From a virus: 38,110 nt of DNA. The DNA lies in the IMG/VR virus record IMGVR_UViG_3300005062_000005, positions 1-38,110 of that record; one strand, 5' to 3'. Positions 28,801 through 36,335 of this stretch are shown here, one piece after another. The position numbers and the translations under genes were made by a program. How positions within the stretch are numbered: the stretch's first letter is position 1; each line of letters starts with the position of its first letter. Below the pieces are notes generated by a model. It worked only from the letters and a program-made list of their open reading frames with translations, had not been told where the DNA came from and searched no databases.

Positions 28801-30328
28801 GCTGTTCCATGGAGAACACGTCACCGGCACCCGGGAACGGAGAACCGGCCTCGAGAGCCTGGCGCATTCCTTGGTCGAAAAAGTCGCTTACCTCCTTGGC
28901 GGAGTACCCGGGGGCATCATGATACCGGGAAGCCTCGGGCTCGGCGGGCTGAGCTACTTGCCCAGGCGTGACCGTAGGCGCTCCCATGGCGAAAGCCTGC
29001 CCGGCATTGGGGAACGGGGCCTGGACCGGGGCATGCTCTTCGGAATATCTGCGGTTGATTTCGTCCTCAGTGTAGCCGGCGTCCTGCGGGTAGTCCGAAG
29101 GGGATACCCTGGCACCTTTACCAGCCACGCCGCCAATCGCCTGAACGGCATCCTGAACAGGAACGGAACGGGCGTTGAGGGCCTGCACTCCCTGGTGATC
29201 AGGGGTAACCGCATGCCCAATTCGATGTGCCCCACCACCAAGCCCAACTCCCATCACACCGCCGGTGATGGCGCCGCCCATGGCCGATTCTCCAACTCCG
29301 GTGGAAAGGCTGTGCCCGAAATCGACATTTCGTTGCACAACTTGGTTTGCGGCGAACGTCTCATAAGCGCTCTGGGGAGCCTCTTGAAGAGCTTCCAGCA
29401 ATCCCTGCTTGCCCATGGTGCCTAGCAATGTGCGTCCACTCTCCCCACCGATAATTTTGCCTAAAGCGTGACCTGATGGAGCACCAAGCAGCGCCGTCAT
29501 GCCGCCAACCTTGGCAGCGCCCCAGGCTGCTGTTTTTGTGGCCAACTCTCGACGGGCAGCGGCGAAACGTTCGGTTTCCGGGATATCGCCTGGAAGGCTG
29601 TTGTAAATTTCCTGAAATTCATCGGACTGTGCAAGTTTTTCACCCGGGGCCTCAAGGATTATGTCCTCGAAATCCTTGGCCGTCTCGACGGCTGCAACTG
29701 AGCCTTCACCTAGCCCACCGCCTAGGACACCAGCCAGACCTGCGCTCATTCCTAAACGGACGAAGCCTTGAGTCAAAGCAGCGCCAGTTCCCATGCCAAC
29801 GGCCATGGAAGGAGCGGATTCAAGGATGGTCCCGGCTATCTTCGCAAAACTGGTGGAGCCTTCACCCCAAAAACTACCTTCCTTTTCAGATAGAAACGGT
29901 TTTGCTTGCTCGGCCTTGAACGCGGGACTCAACTCGCTGCGCAGTTGTTCTTCGCGCTTTTTGTATTTCCCCTCGACCCATTTACCAGAATTTTCAAGTC
30001 CGCCCCACTGCATCGTGCGACCAAGTGTCTGTCCGAAGCGGTCAAGGCCAATGGCAAGCGACCTTGAATAGTCGCCGACAGATGTTTCGCCATCGGCAGA
30101 TTGTTCACCAGATTTTTCTTGGGAAGCGGCGGGCGGTTGATATCCCTCCACGTTTGCCGAAAGGAAGTTGCTGCGAATCTTTTGCTGCTCTTCCTGGGGC
30201 AATGTCCGGAACTCATCGTCGGCCATGTTCTTGTCGAAATAATTCCCGACGACGTTGGCCTTCTCTGTGGCGGGCAGAGCAAGATACTCGTAGTCAGCAT
30301 CCCACTTGGCAATCTCTTGGTTCCGCAT
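22835..30328 (-). CDS. Giant polyvalent internal virion (ejection) protein
   Basis: 2,497 residues. ATG 30328 has AGGAG upstream. The N-terminus carries 'ALPATEKANVVGNYF...RTLPQEEQQKIRSNF'. Gly-rich hydrophobic helices (about 165-370) could enter membranes. A Pro/Gln/Gly-rich linker has a duplicated PFPxAGxxFxMxxPTVTP motif (near 439 and 509). Residues 652-845 are the antisense reading of an HNH gene. An inorganic-pyrophosphatase-like segment lies at about 850-1010, a metallopeptidase-like MHEQGVHSGF (HExxxH) near 1175, and a MuF C-terminal-like region at about 1345-1485. Long helical regions follow, and then a hydrophobic C-terminal domain of the polyvalent LPD38 type. It would be packaged and ejected with DNA. 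Domain names are by eye. Confidence 0.8.
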   Translation of the reverse strand: MRNQEIAKWDADYEYLALPATEKANVVGNYFDKNMADDEFRTLPQEEQQKIRSNFLSANVEGYQPPAASQEKSGEQSADGETSVGDYSRSLAIGLDRFGQTLGRTMQWGGLENSGKWVEGKYKKREEQLRSELSPAFKAEQAKPFLSEKEGSFWGEGSTSFAKIAGTILESAPSMAVGMGTGAALTQGFVRLGMSAGLAGVLGGGLGEGSVAAVETAKDFEDIILEAPGEKLAQSDEFQEIYNSLPGDIPETERFAAARRELATKTAAWGAAKVGGMTALLGAPSGHALGKIIGGESGRTLLGTMGKQGLLEALQEAPQSAYETFAANQVVQRNVDFGHSLSTGVGESAMGGAITGGVMGVGLGGGAHRIGHAVTPDHQGVQALNARSVPVQDAVQAIGGVAGKGARVSPSDYPQDAGYTEDEINRRYSEEHAPVQAPFPNAGQAFAMGAPTVTPGQVAQPAEPEASRYHDAPGYSAKEVSDFFDQGMRQALEAGSPFPGAGDVFSMEQPTVTPQTYPAQGGLPQGQGNQLPPGGPVIIPQTTERTGYGPIPQQPANYAPAMGMPQGQAPVGLPEGQRPIAMGVAESAPIAARSSQDFDMVSNDGQNYRPDFDMVQGRPPAVRENTSPATAEQIAAEANEAATAPENATTQSPPADSKSHLGQSSGNSRPADTEFSGNGSNAHTTIKEGFNSLERDRQHVVLSQVASSLGDKKVLNAVVESVPVDVMDNLIGTKGAAQMVLHDPSMLAHRLTVPSDKPIPQPIVSFIDSLSPQVVGGSAPFSAEKESLPDPSGSSESGTTLGTDPQRALDTLPTTEMSSRSGVGFGGATSESPSTGVASESDKGHTKFSFDGETHEVNTDPTEAQKQAGVYKKGHVRVLGMDVSIENPAGSERSGTDSDGKPWSIEMEHHYGYIKGTVGKDKDHLDVFMKNGTGVDEIENRPVYVVDQINEDGSFDEHKILAGFENEQDARQGYLANYEDGWQGLGAITEMAPDQFKEWVHNGNTKKPLALGQDGGKPQAREKESADDHEAVFNRDPEVALNDLSDEEADNSEQADLEEEISNFVEKAKSGASEAMAMAGNDFGKGKVHFTRTDGRSKGMNRKAVEMAVRKLQKTSRGSLPLKVVKSFEDLPQHVQDEAKKSDSGYIEAANDGESVYMVADNVASRRRAVALWMHEQGVHSGFKGLFGTDHRRILNHVFVAAGGKKAFKELAERYGFDLNSRIDQMNAAEEYLANLAEKVSEGHALEGREVPVWRRVVNAVTRWLRNLGLNLKLTDSEVAWIVNESIRTAVQGNRVEQSESGMAPAVAFAKSDDAKTGEEYGQRVLSAEKKWSDIVDRAVSGKLHPRAILQMGQTPDLLVELGAPDLPLTMRKTTFDKVTGAAPDKHSGRTHGLTVEQLKGLYRELADPVAVIGQRGNKFKVVVDMLEDGKPVAAIMDLAANEGRLEINSIATAFGDERNFRAITGAARGGDLEYMDPKKLDALEDMSDNRQPGEPVSVRVLRARRGKKIKFPTDVVKPAFSRTRFSKRGTSGPSTSNVSAKDILSQIAAEQGGRNLPHGAQDVARALVNRPSQIAEAAASGKSGLIDRINSKDLSVLQEVASLPHWIAKRFPAFDAIYRRQLSRMDERASVLKESLEEVEDFFTDMTPAEHAELRDIIWKIDGEKLPGLDGDKFIQAELDDGRPLFENGRPVLEMNPAYYDAFEKWTAGQGLPPKAQRALVALRESLDRDFLRAYDAMRQMAEIDDDTIKEFRTNINHVHNYFPHKRYGAYYIQAVGDNHIGQNAEGKWVVYNAAGVEVSDAFKEESIARKHLAENKLGVVYREHFDSPSKKMAKRKAEGKLPALKAEYGADLEWSTGLNERLPDDVYEFGIDTNAMEQIIKAAADSLEDKAQANEIRASLSSAVADTMKARGWSGATIARKGIPGHELDDIQGIVYDYKAGLSGWLTKMAASRDFTSLLGDINAKRHPREYTYATKYVQNMLRNADKIDRAVGNVKAMAFLWYLGFNLKTAALNLTQNVIAGVPRLGMDVRGGGTKYVKAAMDKLTDSVTGHNSLAEDESRLMDELYREDVITEGFLNEIRGKVQGVSLASISNKVLRAAGWPMAMAERFNRGSLALAAYRAARDGHITNKSVLKEYGKRRGETFDYDQAKAYAENVVRDAHFVYGKTNLPQPLRNSTLGRGMNPAYTFRTFSHNILSLWNWMLTTQGAEGRKAFAKSMAGTMAIGGFTALPFYATLMHLFQWITGDDDDWTEEIRKQLPEGDMLRDMASYGLPAGAGFSLGGSVGLETPVLSRVEPGATLEETISDNLGDILGIPYDMFIRKPTMVMKALKSGNEWRAFEEAAPTIIKNGMAGYRLWKRGQYSMSGKPINEPGQRGPRKLTKAEALGKMAGFQPTSSRKSYDKYRAREVSKAARSEKAGELANRIVRAYRDGDSETVQDTLKELREWNRQAKADKKLWMVITRKDLTSRIKSRLKTGGLSPRDALRLRAQMEAY
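27794..28375 (+). CDS. HNH endonuclease nested antisense in the giant virion gene
   Basis: 193 residues, ATG 27794, with AAAGGAG 8 bases upstream. Two zinc modules are visible (C8, C11, C31, C35 and C43, C46, C63, C67). The HNH core follows: GEHRWIMENHLGRPL and VVHHINGDGLDNRIENLL (H119, H120, N128), then H141/H145/H146. The C-terminus is a helix-turn-helix (MSIRAIARELGVGRTTISRR), giving DNA specificity. This is a full homing-endonuclease layout. The codons oppose those of the giant gene exactly, and it uses no TTA, CTA or TCA codon, so the giant frame stays open. It is most likely a mobile insertion in a linker of the virion protein. The frame runs open upstream to 27242, but only from 27794 does it look like a protein. 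Confidence 0.85.
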   Translation: MPLVTLTCDTCGRAFTRRPSKANTATGRHFCSRECIKRPLRVCAQCGATFRRTGRVGQTLFFCGKRCRAAYDLGRKRVDEGNYRLRYRFVTRDGKPMGEHRWIMENHLGRPLGTDEVVHHINGDGLDNRIENLLVTKRGSHLREHHMLPIPLERVKSLFDGGMSIRAIARELGVGRTTISRRLAEMGFGVCGR

Positions 30329-30337
30329 TCGCGTCTC

Positions 30338-31780
30338 CTATCTGTAATCTTTCCAGGACTGGCCGCCGGAGGAGGCTGGCTTACCCATGGCCGAGGCCTG
30401 TCCCTTTCCTGCTCCGGAGGGTGCGGCCTTTGATTCACCACCGAAACGCAACCCGTCCCACTGTCCGAGCATCTTGAGATAGCGGCCGGCTAACTGCTTT
30501 TCGACGTCGGAACCTGACCGGGCAAGTTCGGTCACGGCGGAAACCGTGCTGTTTCGCTCCTGCTGGCTCATGGACTCGGGATCGCTGGACAAAAGCGCAG
30601 CGAAGTCTGACATCCCGGTCTTCTCTGCCAACTGAGCCCCGACGAACTTCATGCTCTTTTCGAGCTCGGCGATGTTGTCGCTCTTTGCATCGCTGGAGGC
30701 TTTCGCGGCTTTGGTTTTGGCCTCCTGCTCCTTCAATGCAATATTCCGCTCCGTCGCTTTCTGGCTTGCCTCGGACGCCTTGGTCTGCTGCTGCGTGTAG
30801 GCGATGCCTGTTTTCTTCGCAGCTAGGTCGGCCTGGGCTTTCTCATGCTCCATGTTGCGTACCTGTACGCCGGATTGCTGCAACTGCTCGACCGTGTACA
30901 CGCCCAACTGTTTCCCGTTCTGGTGGACGATATATTGAACGTCATCGAATTTCTGGGGGTCGATCTGGGCATACACTTTAAATTTCTCGCCATTGGGCCC
31001 GGTGGCCTCTTGCCCGCCCTTCAGAATCTGTTCCCGATTGAACTGGCTCGTAGCCCTCATGTGAGTGGCAACCTGGGCCGTAAACTCCTGTTGGGTGAAC
31101 CCTTGGGCATACTGCATGAAATCGGGCACGGACATCGTCTCGCCGGTGTCCTGCCACCCTTCTTCACGGGACAAATACATACGGTGAAGAAGGCCGGTGT
31201 CTTCGTCAAACTCGTAGTGCCCGCGCATCGGAATGTTCCGGGTCATGCCGTCGATCAGCCGCCCAGCCGTCGAGGGATCGCCGTGAGCCAGAGAGTTCTG
31301 AGCCTGGCCTAGAATTGTCATAGCCTCCTGCCCCTTGGTATTGGCCATAGCCGCACGATTCTCGAACATCTTTTTCTGAAATCCGGAGTCCTTTGAGAAG
31401 AGTTCCCGAACTTCGGCCGTTGCCCGGAGTTCCGCTTCCGTTTCTGGCGCGTTGGCGTTGAAATACGCGAAGGGGTCACCACCGGCCTGCTTGATGCCGT
31501 TCATGATGTTGCTCTTCGCCGATTCCACCGCCCGGTCCCGCTTGGCCCCCATGGCGCTGCTGTAGTCGGAAGATAGATCCTTGTATGCCTTGACTTGGTA
31601 CTGGTTCATCGTGCTTGGGTCGCCCTGCGAAACGGCTTCGCCGATTCCCCCGTGCTGCTTGACCATGTCCTCTTTCGCGTCTTCATACTTTTTGTACTTG
31701 TTGTTGGCGTTCATAGCCGAAACACTTTTCGTCATGGACAGCCAATCGGCCATGGTCGGGTTTCCGTATCTATCTGGCAT
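30338..31780 (-). CDS. Internal virion protein, helical, unknown function
   Basis: 480 residues from ATG 31780 (AAGGAG 6 bases upstream; the 24-codon extension lacks a site). It begins MPDRYGNPTMADWLSMTKSV. The first half is helical (MVKQHGGIGEAVSQ, FSKDSGFQKKMFENRAAM). Then comes a coiled coil rich in Ala/Lys/Gln (about residues 325-390, AYTQQQTKASEASQKATER), and a Gly/Ser-rich end (PSGAGKGQASAMGKP). It lies directly before the giant gene, where podoviruses encode further ejection proteins. That role is inferred. Confidence 0.65.
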   Translation of the reverse strand: MPDRYGNPTMADWLSMTKSVSAMNANNKYKKYEDAKEDMVKQHGGIGEAVSQGDPSTMNQYQVKAYKDLSSDYSSAMGAKRDRAVESAKSNIMNGIKQAGGDPFAYFNANAPETEAELRATAEVRELFSKDSGFQKKMFENRAAMANTKGQEAMTILGQAQNSLAHGDPSTAGRLIDGMTRNIPMRGHYEFDEDTGLLHRMYLSREEGWQDTGETMSVPDFMQYAQGFTQQEFTAQVATHMRATSQFNREQILKGGQEATGPNGEKFKVYAQIDPQKFDDVQYIVHQNGKQLGVYTVEQLQQSGVQVRNMEHEKAQADLAAKKTGIAYTQQQTKASEASQKATERNIALKEQEAKTKAAKASSDAKSDNIAELEKSMKFVGAQLAEKTGMSDFAALLSSDPESMSQQERNSTVSAVTELARSGSDVEKQLAGRYLKMLGQWDGLRFGGESKAAPSGAGKGQASAMGKPASSGGQSWKDYR

Positions 31781-31794
31781 TGCTTGCTCCTTCC

Positions 31795-32754
31795 TTACGA
31801 GAAAAGAAATCCACCGACGAGGCCGATGCCTGCGCCGATCACTGTCCCCCATGGCCCTGCCGCCGAACCAGCCGTGGCTCCGCTCCCTGCTCCGGCTGCT
31901 GCTCCACCAGCAGCGACTCCCCCTCCGTAAATCCCGGCGCTCAGACCAGCAATTGCCTCCCCGCCGATGGCGGACCCGGCCCCGATACCACCAGCCGTCG
32001 TGGCGGCCGTCGTGGCGGCCGTTGTCCCGGCGGTCGTAGCGGCTGCTGTTTCAGCCGCGCCCAGAAGCCCGCTTCCGAGGCCAGAAATGGCTTCACTTCC
32101 TATGGCCGATCCTGCGCCTATTCCACCTGCGCCCATGGCAGTACTGAGTCCTGCCGTTCCGGCCACCGCAGCGCCACCTGTCGTAGCCCCGCCTAGAGCC
32201 CCTTCCGCGGCCAGGGCCCCGCCGGTAGCGAGTTGCGAACCTGTCTGGGCTGTAACAACAGGTGCGGCTTCCATCGCCGCGGGAACCGTGCTTTCGGCAG
32301 TCATTGCGGGGGCTGTTTCCATCGCTGAAAGAGGTGTCATACCATCGGTCAAATGAGCTCCAAGTCCAGCGACCCCGTTTTGTTGCATTGCACTCGCCCC
32401 ACCATCTACCGCCAGAGCTGAGTCTGGGGCCATGCCATAGGACGATACGGTGGTGCTACTCTCCTCGGGGAAAATAAACTTTTCAGCGGGAGTTGTAGGC
32501 GTTGATTCTGCTGAAACCCCACTGTCGTTTGTTCCCTTTCCGGATATCTTGTCCCACGCCATTTGGGCGATATCAGTGTCGCCAACGGCGTCAGCCATCA
32601 TCACGCCGCCGAGTCCGGTCATCGCATACTGCCCGGCCCCCGGTTCGGGCTGCTTCGTCTTCGTCCCCTGTTTCTTGGTCATGGCCGACATGGTCCCGGC
32701 CGCGCCCTGCATCTGGCTCGTAGCCCTTTCCGCACTGCTCTGCACGTTGTACAT
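31795..32754 (-). CDS. Ala/Gly-rich internal virion-like protein with internal repeats
   Basis: 319 residues of low complexity. The C-terminal half is almost only Ala, Gly, Thr and Ser. GGIGAGSAIG(S/G)EAI(S/A)GL occurs twice, separated by an AAATTAGTTAATTAATTAGG stretch. The end, PWGTVIGAGIGLVGGFLFS, is a hydrophobic helix. Composition resembles small ejection proteins that insert in membranes (T7 gp14-like), but no true motif is seen. The start ATG 32754 follows the previous gene by 9 bases. It is part of the internal-protein block 30338-33324. Confidence 0.6.
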   Translation of the reverse strand: MYNVQSSAERATSQMQGAAGTMSAMTKKQGTKTKQPEPGAGQYAMTGLGGVMMADAVGDTDIAQMAWDKISGKGTNDSGVSAESTPTTPAEKFIFPEESSTTVSSYGMAPDSALAVDGGASAMQQNGVAGLGAHLTDGMTPLSAMETAPAMTAESTVPAAMEAAPVVTAQTGSQLATGGALAAEGALGGATTGGAAVAGTAGLSTAMGAGGIGAGSAIGSEAISGLGSGLLGAAETAAATTAGTTAATTAATTAGGIGAGSAIGGEAIAGLSAGIYGGGVAAGGAAAGAGSGATAGSAAGPWGTVIGAGIGLVGGFLFS

Positions 32755-32763
32755 GATGCCCTC

Positions 32764-33324
32764 CTATTGCATGCCCATGGCCGTGGCCAGGCGCTTGTAG
32801 TTCTCGTCCTGAGCATCGGTCCTGGCCGTGTTCATGGCGGACGCCCTGTCTTTCGCCATGAGGTTCGAACTCGAAGTCATGGCAGTTGCCATCTTCCCGG
32901 AGTTCGGATTGATACCGAGACGGGATGTGTCACGAACCATCTGGCCCTTGGCCGCATCATAGGTGTGCTGGACATCAGCCCCGGCCCTATCCGCCCGCGC
33001 TTCTACGTCCACGCCGTCAAGGCTCTGTTGGTAGAAGTTGGATATGACTGGCTGCCTGGCTTCAACCTCGGCGAGATCAGACGCAATCTGCGCCGACTCC
33101 AAAGGCTTTTGTTCGCCCTGCCAGAAATTGAAATATTCCCGGGCCCAATCCTGTTGTTCCTCGGACAGGGTCGCCATCCTGGAGTTGTACTCCTTGTCCA
33201 CGGTGTTGGTGGTGGATGACCCGCCCCCCTTGCATTCGGCAATAGGCCCGTCGTGTCCGTAGGATTCCTCCTCGAGGACGACCATAGTTCCCATGTCTAT
33301 GACTACTTTCGTGTAGACTTTCAT
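32764..33324 (-). CDS. Small internal virion-like protein
   Basis: 186 residues. A short N-terminal beta part (VYTKVVIDMGTMVVLEEESYG) leads to a Gly/Ser/Thr linker and a helical region: QQDWAREYFNFWQGEQKPLE, ADVQHTYDAAKGQMVRDTSR, LGINPNSGKMATAM. The 'FNFWQ...PLE' and 'RLGINPNSG' elements are, from memory, shared by unnamed podoviral proteins upstream of ejection proteins. It overlaps the GNAT-like gene by 4 bases. A structural internal role is inferred from position. Confidence 0.6.
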   Translation of the reverse strand: MKVYTKVVIDMGTMVVLEEESYGHDGPIAECKGGGSSTTNTVDKEYNSRMATLSEEQQDWAREYFNFWQGEQKPLESAQIASDLAEVEARQPVISNFYQQSLDGVDVEARADRAGADVQHTYDAAKGQMVRDTSRLGINPNSGKMATAMTSSSNLMAKDRASAMNTARTDAQDENYKRLATAMGMQ

Positions 33325-33854
33325 CGCACGCTCTCCCTTGTCAGGCTGATGATCGTGGCTTCTTCGCTATCTTTGGTTTCAGGGTTGTACACGCCTCTGG
33401 GGAGTGTGCCGGTCACGATGCCCCCGCACTTCTGAACGAAGGCCAGGCCGACCCGGTTGCGGCTCGGTATGATCCCGACAAGCATGTCGAAAATATGTCT
33501 TTCCGCACTGCCCATCTCGAGCAGTTGCCTCAGTGCGTAGTTCCCGAGGGGGACTGTCTCTTTTCCCCACGCTTCCTTGAAAAAGCAAAAATGTATCTGG
33601 GCCCAACGGTACTGAAGACGGTTCAACCAAAAGATTCCGGACACGTTCCCGCCGCAGTACAAAACGTGGAAATGCAGTCCTTCGGTTTTGGTCATAGCCA
33701 GGAAGTCATCTTCGTTCGTGATGCCCACCCCCGCGAAAACGCTGTTGGCCGTGCCATCCTTGACCATTCTGGCGTACAGAGACTTGATAAAGCTGTCGGA
33801 ATAATTCTTAATCCCGTCCACTTCGGTGTAGGGTACTATGGCGTAATCGCTCAT
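33321..33854 (-). CDS. GNAT-like acetyltransferase in the virion module
   Basis: 177 residues from ATG 33854, overlapping the preceding stop (ATGA); the longer frame to 34001 lies across that gene. The pattern fits a GNAT fold: LHFHVLYCGGNVSGIFWLNR, IHFCFFKEAWGKETVPLGNYA, then FDMLVGIIPSRNRVGLAFVQ followed by KCGGIVTGTLPRG. The acetyl-CoA loop (usually Q/RxxGxG/A) is only weakly present. Phage GNATs of this type are often found beside tail genes. The substrate is unknown; a virion protein or host target is possible. Confidence 0.6.
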   Translation of the reverse strand: MSDYAIVPYTEVDGIKNYSDSFIKSLYARMVKDGTANSVFAGVGITNEDDFLAMTKTEGLHFHVLYCGGNVSGIFWLNRLQYRWAQIHFCFFKEAWGKETVPLGNYALRQLLEMGSAERHIFDMLVGIIPSRNRVGLAFVQKCGGIVTGTLPRGVYNPETKDSEEATIISLTRESVR

Positions 33855-34045
33855 TTCTTTGCCGCCTGTTTTGTTGCTTCGGCCTCTGTAGCCAATCCGA
33901 GATCGACTAGGTCCTGAAACGTGACCGCTCTCTCCATACCGCCGTTGACCATCCTGCGCTGCCACTCGGCGCGCAGTGATATGAGAAAACCGGCCAACCA
34001 ATTTGGTATGCCTGCCGCTTTGACTGCTGGAAGGGCTATCCTCAT
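33851..34045 (-). CDS. Small conserved-looking protein between nozzle and GNAT genes
   Basis: 64 residues from ATG 34045, overlapping the stop of the 599-residue gene (ATGA). It starts MRIALPAVKAAGIPNWLAGF, has an amphipathic helix (LISLRAEWQRRMVNGG) and ends with an Ala/Lys tail (EAEATKQAAKK). No motif is known. Tight overlaps on both sides suggest stable co-expression with the tail genes. Confidence 0.55.
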   Translation of the reverse strand: MRIALPAVKAAGIPNWLAGFLISLRAEWQRRMVNGGMERAVTFQDLVDLGLATEAEATKQAAKK

Positions 34046-35841
34046 CCCATCAACTCCATCATGGATGTGGCAACGTTGACCGATTTCACGAGAATGTCCG
34101 CGCTGACAGCGAACTCCCATTCCTTTGCCGCGTATCCGGCAGGAAGCGTGAAGGGTTGCCCGTTGTTGACCTCTTTGGTGGCCCTGAGCACCCCATCCCC
34201 CCACAACTTGAGCACTACTTGGGGCACCTCGATATAATGAACGAAAATGCCGTCTAGGGCATCTCCGCCAAAGACATACTCGCCAGGGCCGGACGCCCCG
34301 AGTTCTCCTCCGAATTCCCCTTCTTCGACGAATTCAGTGTTGGCCAAAATGGTTTCTTCCAACATGGCGGTGAATTCGTCCTCGGACAGCCCGTCCCGGA
34401 AATCTGCCTCAATTAGGGACGCTGCCATGTTCACTTCACTGGCAGTCTTGTAGATTTTACTTCTCCACTCCGCACGATAGGAAAGAACGGACCCGGCCCA
34501 TTTGGAGATATCCGTGCGACCGATCGATTCACTGGCCATGTAAAAATTATTCCCATCCGGAGTGACGTGGACAGCAGAGGCATAAAACCCGAGCCCGCGG
34601 GCTCGGTGAATACCATCCGAGTTCACGTCAAGAACAAACCCACGCTTGCCCCCGCTGGTATCTTCATAGAAGCAGAAATACTTTTGCAGATACCAGGTGG
34701 CGACCATGGTTTTCGGCTGCATCGCCTTCCAGTCGTCTTCACCGAAAACCTTATTCTTGGTGATATTCACTGCGTAGGAGGACGTCGGGTCAATCAGGTA
34801 GAGCCCGTCCTGTCCTGGGTACAGGACACCGTATGGCGAGTTGGCAATGCCCTTGGCGGAAAGGCAAGGTGCCTGTCCTTGCAGACCACGCGGAACGGCA
34901 TAGGTTATATCGGAACAATCCACGACGTAGGCTTTCCCTGTGGTCAGGACCACCTGATAGTCGCCGTTAAAGCAATGGCCGACGATGTCTGCTTCTACCG
35001 TCTGGTTATATTTGAGAGGCCATGCGAAAGGGTAATACGGTTCGCAGTACCAAAGGTTGCGTCCAACGAAACCAGCATAAAGCCCGTCGTTTGATATCAT
35101 GCCCCGTAGGCCATCAGGAGGCTCAAGCCACCCCTCTGTCGGACAGCCTTCTCCCAACGAGTCGTTACCCACAGTGTCGTTGTAGGTCGTGTCGGACACG
35201 TCGATATCGGCCACCCATTGAAATTCCGTGCTGCCGGAATCCCCTGTCATCAGGCGATAAATGCGTTTGTACTCAATCACGTTGTAATCGGTGACATCCG
35301 GCGTGATCAATCCGGAGAGAGAAACGGTATCACCATCCTTCCTGCCAATGAGTTCGGAGGCGGGAGACGGAGCGCTCTCCTCTCCATAAATGGACACAAG
35401 GGTGAAAATGTAGCCTGTGGTTACTACTTCGCCAGCTCCTGCCCCATCGGTCGAGGCCGTAGGTATTGCCGTGGGTGCTGGGATGCCGAGTTTTTTGGGC
35501 GAGAAGGTCCCGGAGACGTCCGCCACGGTGAATATCTTGGCTCCATCAGCGTCACTCAGATAGCATCGACCGTATTCGTCCTCGTGAAGATGCCCACGCA
35601 CGACGCTGGTTCCCTCATCCGTCCATGCCAGCCACGCTTTTTCACCGGCCAAGTCATAAAACATAAAGGCTTCTACGCCGTTGAGCGAAAGACTTTCCAC
35701 AACCAGTGGACGCTTGATCTGGCGGAGCTCACCGGAAGTCAGGTCGCAATTATCGGCGGTCTGGGCTTCGGTGTCTCCCAGAAGTCTTGGCGATACTGCT
35801 GGGCGAATGCCGGAGAAGACGGATGTCCCGATGCGTGGCAT
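34042..35841 (-). CDS. Tail nozzle / stabilisation-like virion protein
   Basis: 599 residues, nearly all beta. It starts MPRIGTSVFSGIRPAVSPRLL and continues with QTADNCDLTSGELRQIKRP, then a fibronectin-like portion (TGYIFTLVSIYGEESAPSPASE) and several propeller-like strands (YCEPYYPFAWPLKYNQTVEA, GVLYPGQDGLYLIDPTSS). The first segment ('A-x-NCDL-x-SG-x-LR-x-x-K') is typical of podoviral tail proteins analogous to T7 gp12 or P22 gp10. It would form the lower tail tube. It lies between the fibre module and the internal proteins. Confidence 0.7.
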   Translation of the reverse strand: MPRIGTSVFSGIRPAVSPRLLGDTEAQTADNCDLTSGELRQIKRPLVVESLSLNGVEAFMFYDLAGEKAWLAWTDEGTSVVRGHLHEDEYGRCYLSDADGAKIFTVADVSGTFSPKKLGIPAPTAIPTASTDGAGAGEVVTTGYIFTLVSIYGEESAPSPASELIGRKDGDTVSLSGLITPDVTDYNVIEYKRIYRLMTGDSGSTEFQWVADIDVSDTTYNDTVGNDSLGEGCPTEGWLEPPDGLRGMISNDGLYAGFVGRNLWYCEPYYPFAWPLKYNQTVEADIVGHCFNGDYQVVLTTGKAYVVDCSDITYAVPRGLQGQAPCLSAKGIANSPYGVLYPGQDGLYLIDPTSSYAVNITKNKVFGEDDWKAMQPKTMVATWYLQKYFCFYEDTSGGKRGFVLDVNSDGIHRARGLGFYASAVHVTPDGNNFYMASESIGRTDISKWAGSVLSYRAEWRSKIYKTASEVNMAASLIEADFRDGLSEDEFTAMLEETILANTEFVEEGEFGGELGASGPGEYVFGGDALDGIFVHYIEVPQVVLKLWGDGVLRATKEVNNGQPFTLPAGYAAKEWEFAVSADILVKSVNVATSMMELMG

Positions 35842-35844
35842 GGA

Positions 35845-36327
35845 CTATTCCCCGCTCTCCAGCGCGGCCAGCTCGGCCCGCAACGCCTGCTTGCTGGCTT
35901 CCAGATCGGCTAGCTTGTCAAGATCGTCCTGCGTGCCTTGTCCGGCGGTCACGGTGTGCAAGGGGCGTATCGCCTCCATGTCCAGACCGGCCAGCTCGAG
36001 TTTAATGTCCTTGATCAGTTCGGCATTTATTACACTTTGCGGTTTGTCCCCTTGGCTCAGTGAGTACCCGTCGCGGATCGGCCCGAGGTAATCGACCACA
36101 CCGGCTGACTCCCATCCGGAATAGACAGTCTTGCCCCGGTGGTCCTCCACTACAGACCAGACCCCAGTGGCAGTATCCCACACGGCGACCTGGTCGTCAG
36201 CGGTGTCTGGCGGAGGCGCGAACGTCGAATGAGCAGGGAGCACGGGGAGGCCGGACTTAGGGTCCAAATGGGCAAATCCTGATCCCCTGAACGTTCTTGT
36301 TTCTCGATCAAAATGATAAATCTGCAT
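35845..36327 (-). CDS. Tail fibre assembly chaperone-like protein
   Basis: 160 residues: MQIYHFDRETRTFRGSG, PVLPAHSTFAPPPDTADDQ, WSVVEDHRGKTVYSG. This 'Y-x-x-D-x-x-T-G/R ... P-A-x-(A/S)T ... P-x-x-W-x-x-V-x-D-x-R-G' order is typical of tail fibre assembly/accessory proteins, followed by a helical C-terminus (DDLDKLADLEASKQALRAEL). It sits directly downstream of the collar fibre gene, the usual place. It helps the fibre fold and trimerise. Confidence 0.75.
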   Translation of the reverse strand: MQIYHFDRETRTFRGSGFAHLDPKSGLPVLPAHSTFAPPPDTADDQVAVWDTATGVWSVVEDHRGKTVYSGWESAGVVDYLGPIRDGYSLSQGDKPQSVINAELIKDIKLELAGLDMEAIRPLHTVTAGQGTQDDLDKLADLEASKQALRAELAALESGE

Positions 36328-36335
36328 AATTCCTC

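Noticed and set aside
31967-32196. GC-rich tandem repeats as a separate repeat element
   Set aside because: They are explained by the Ala/Thr/Gly codon runs of the low-complexity virion protein at 31795-32754.
33851-34204. Longer version (117 codons) of the 64-residue gene before the GNAT gene
   Set aside because: The extra part overlaps the end of the nozzle-like gene out of frame and is Arg/Gly/His-rich. ATG 34045 overlaps the stop as ATGA, like other junctions here.
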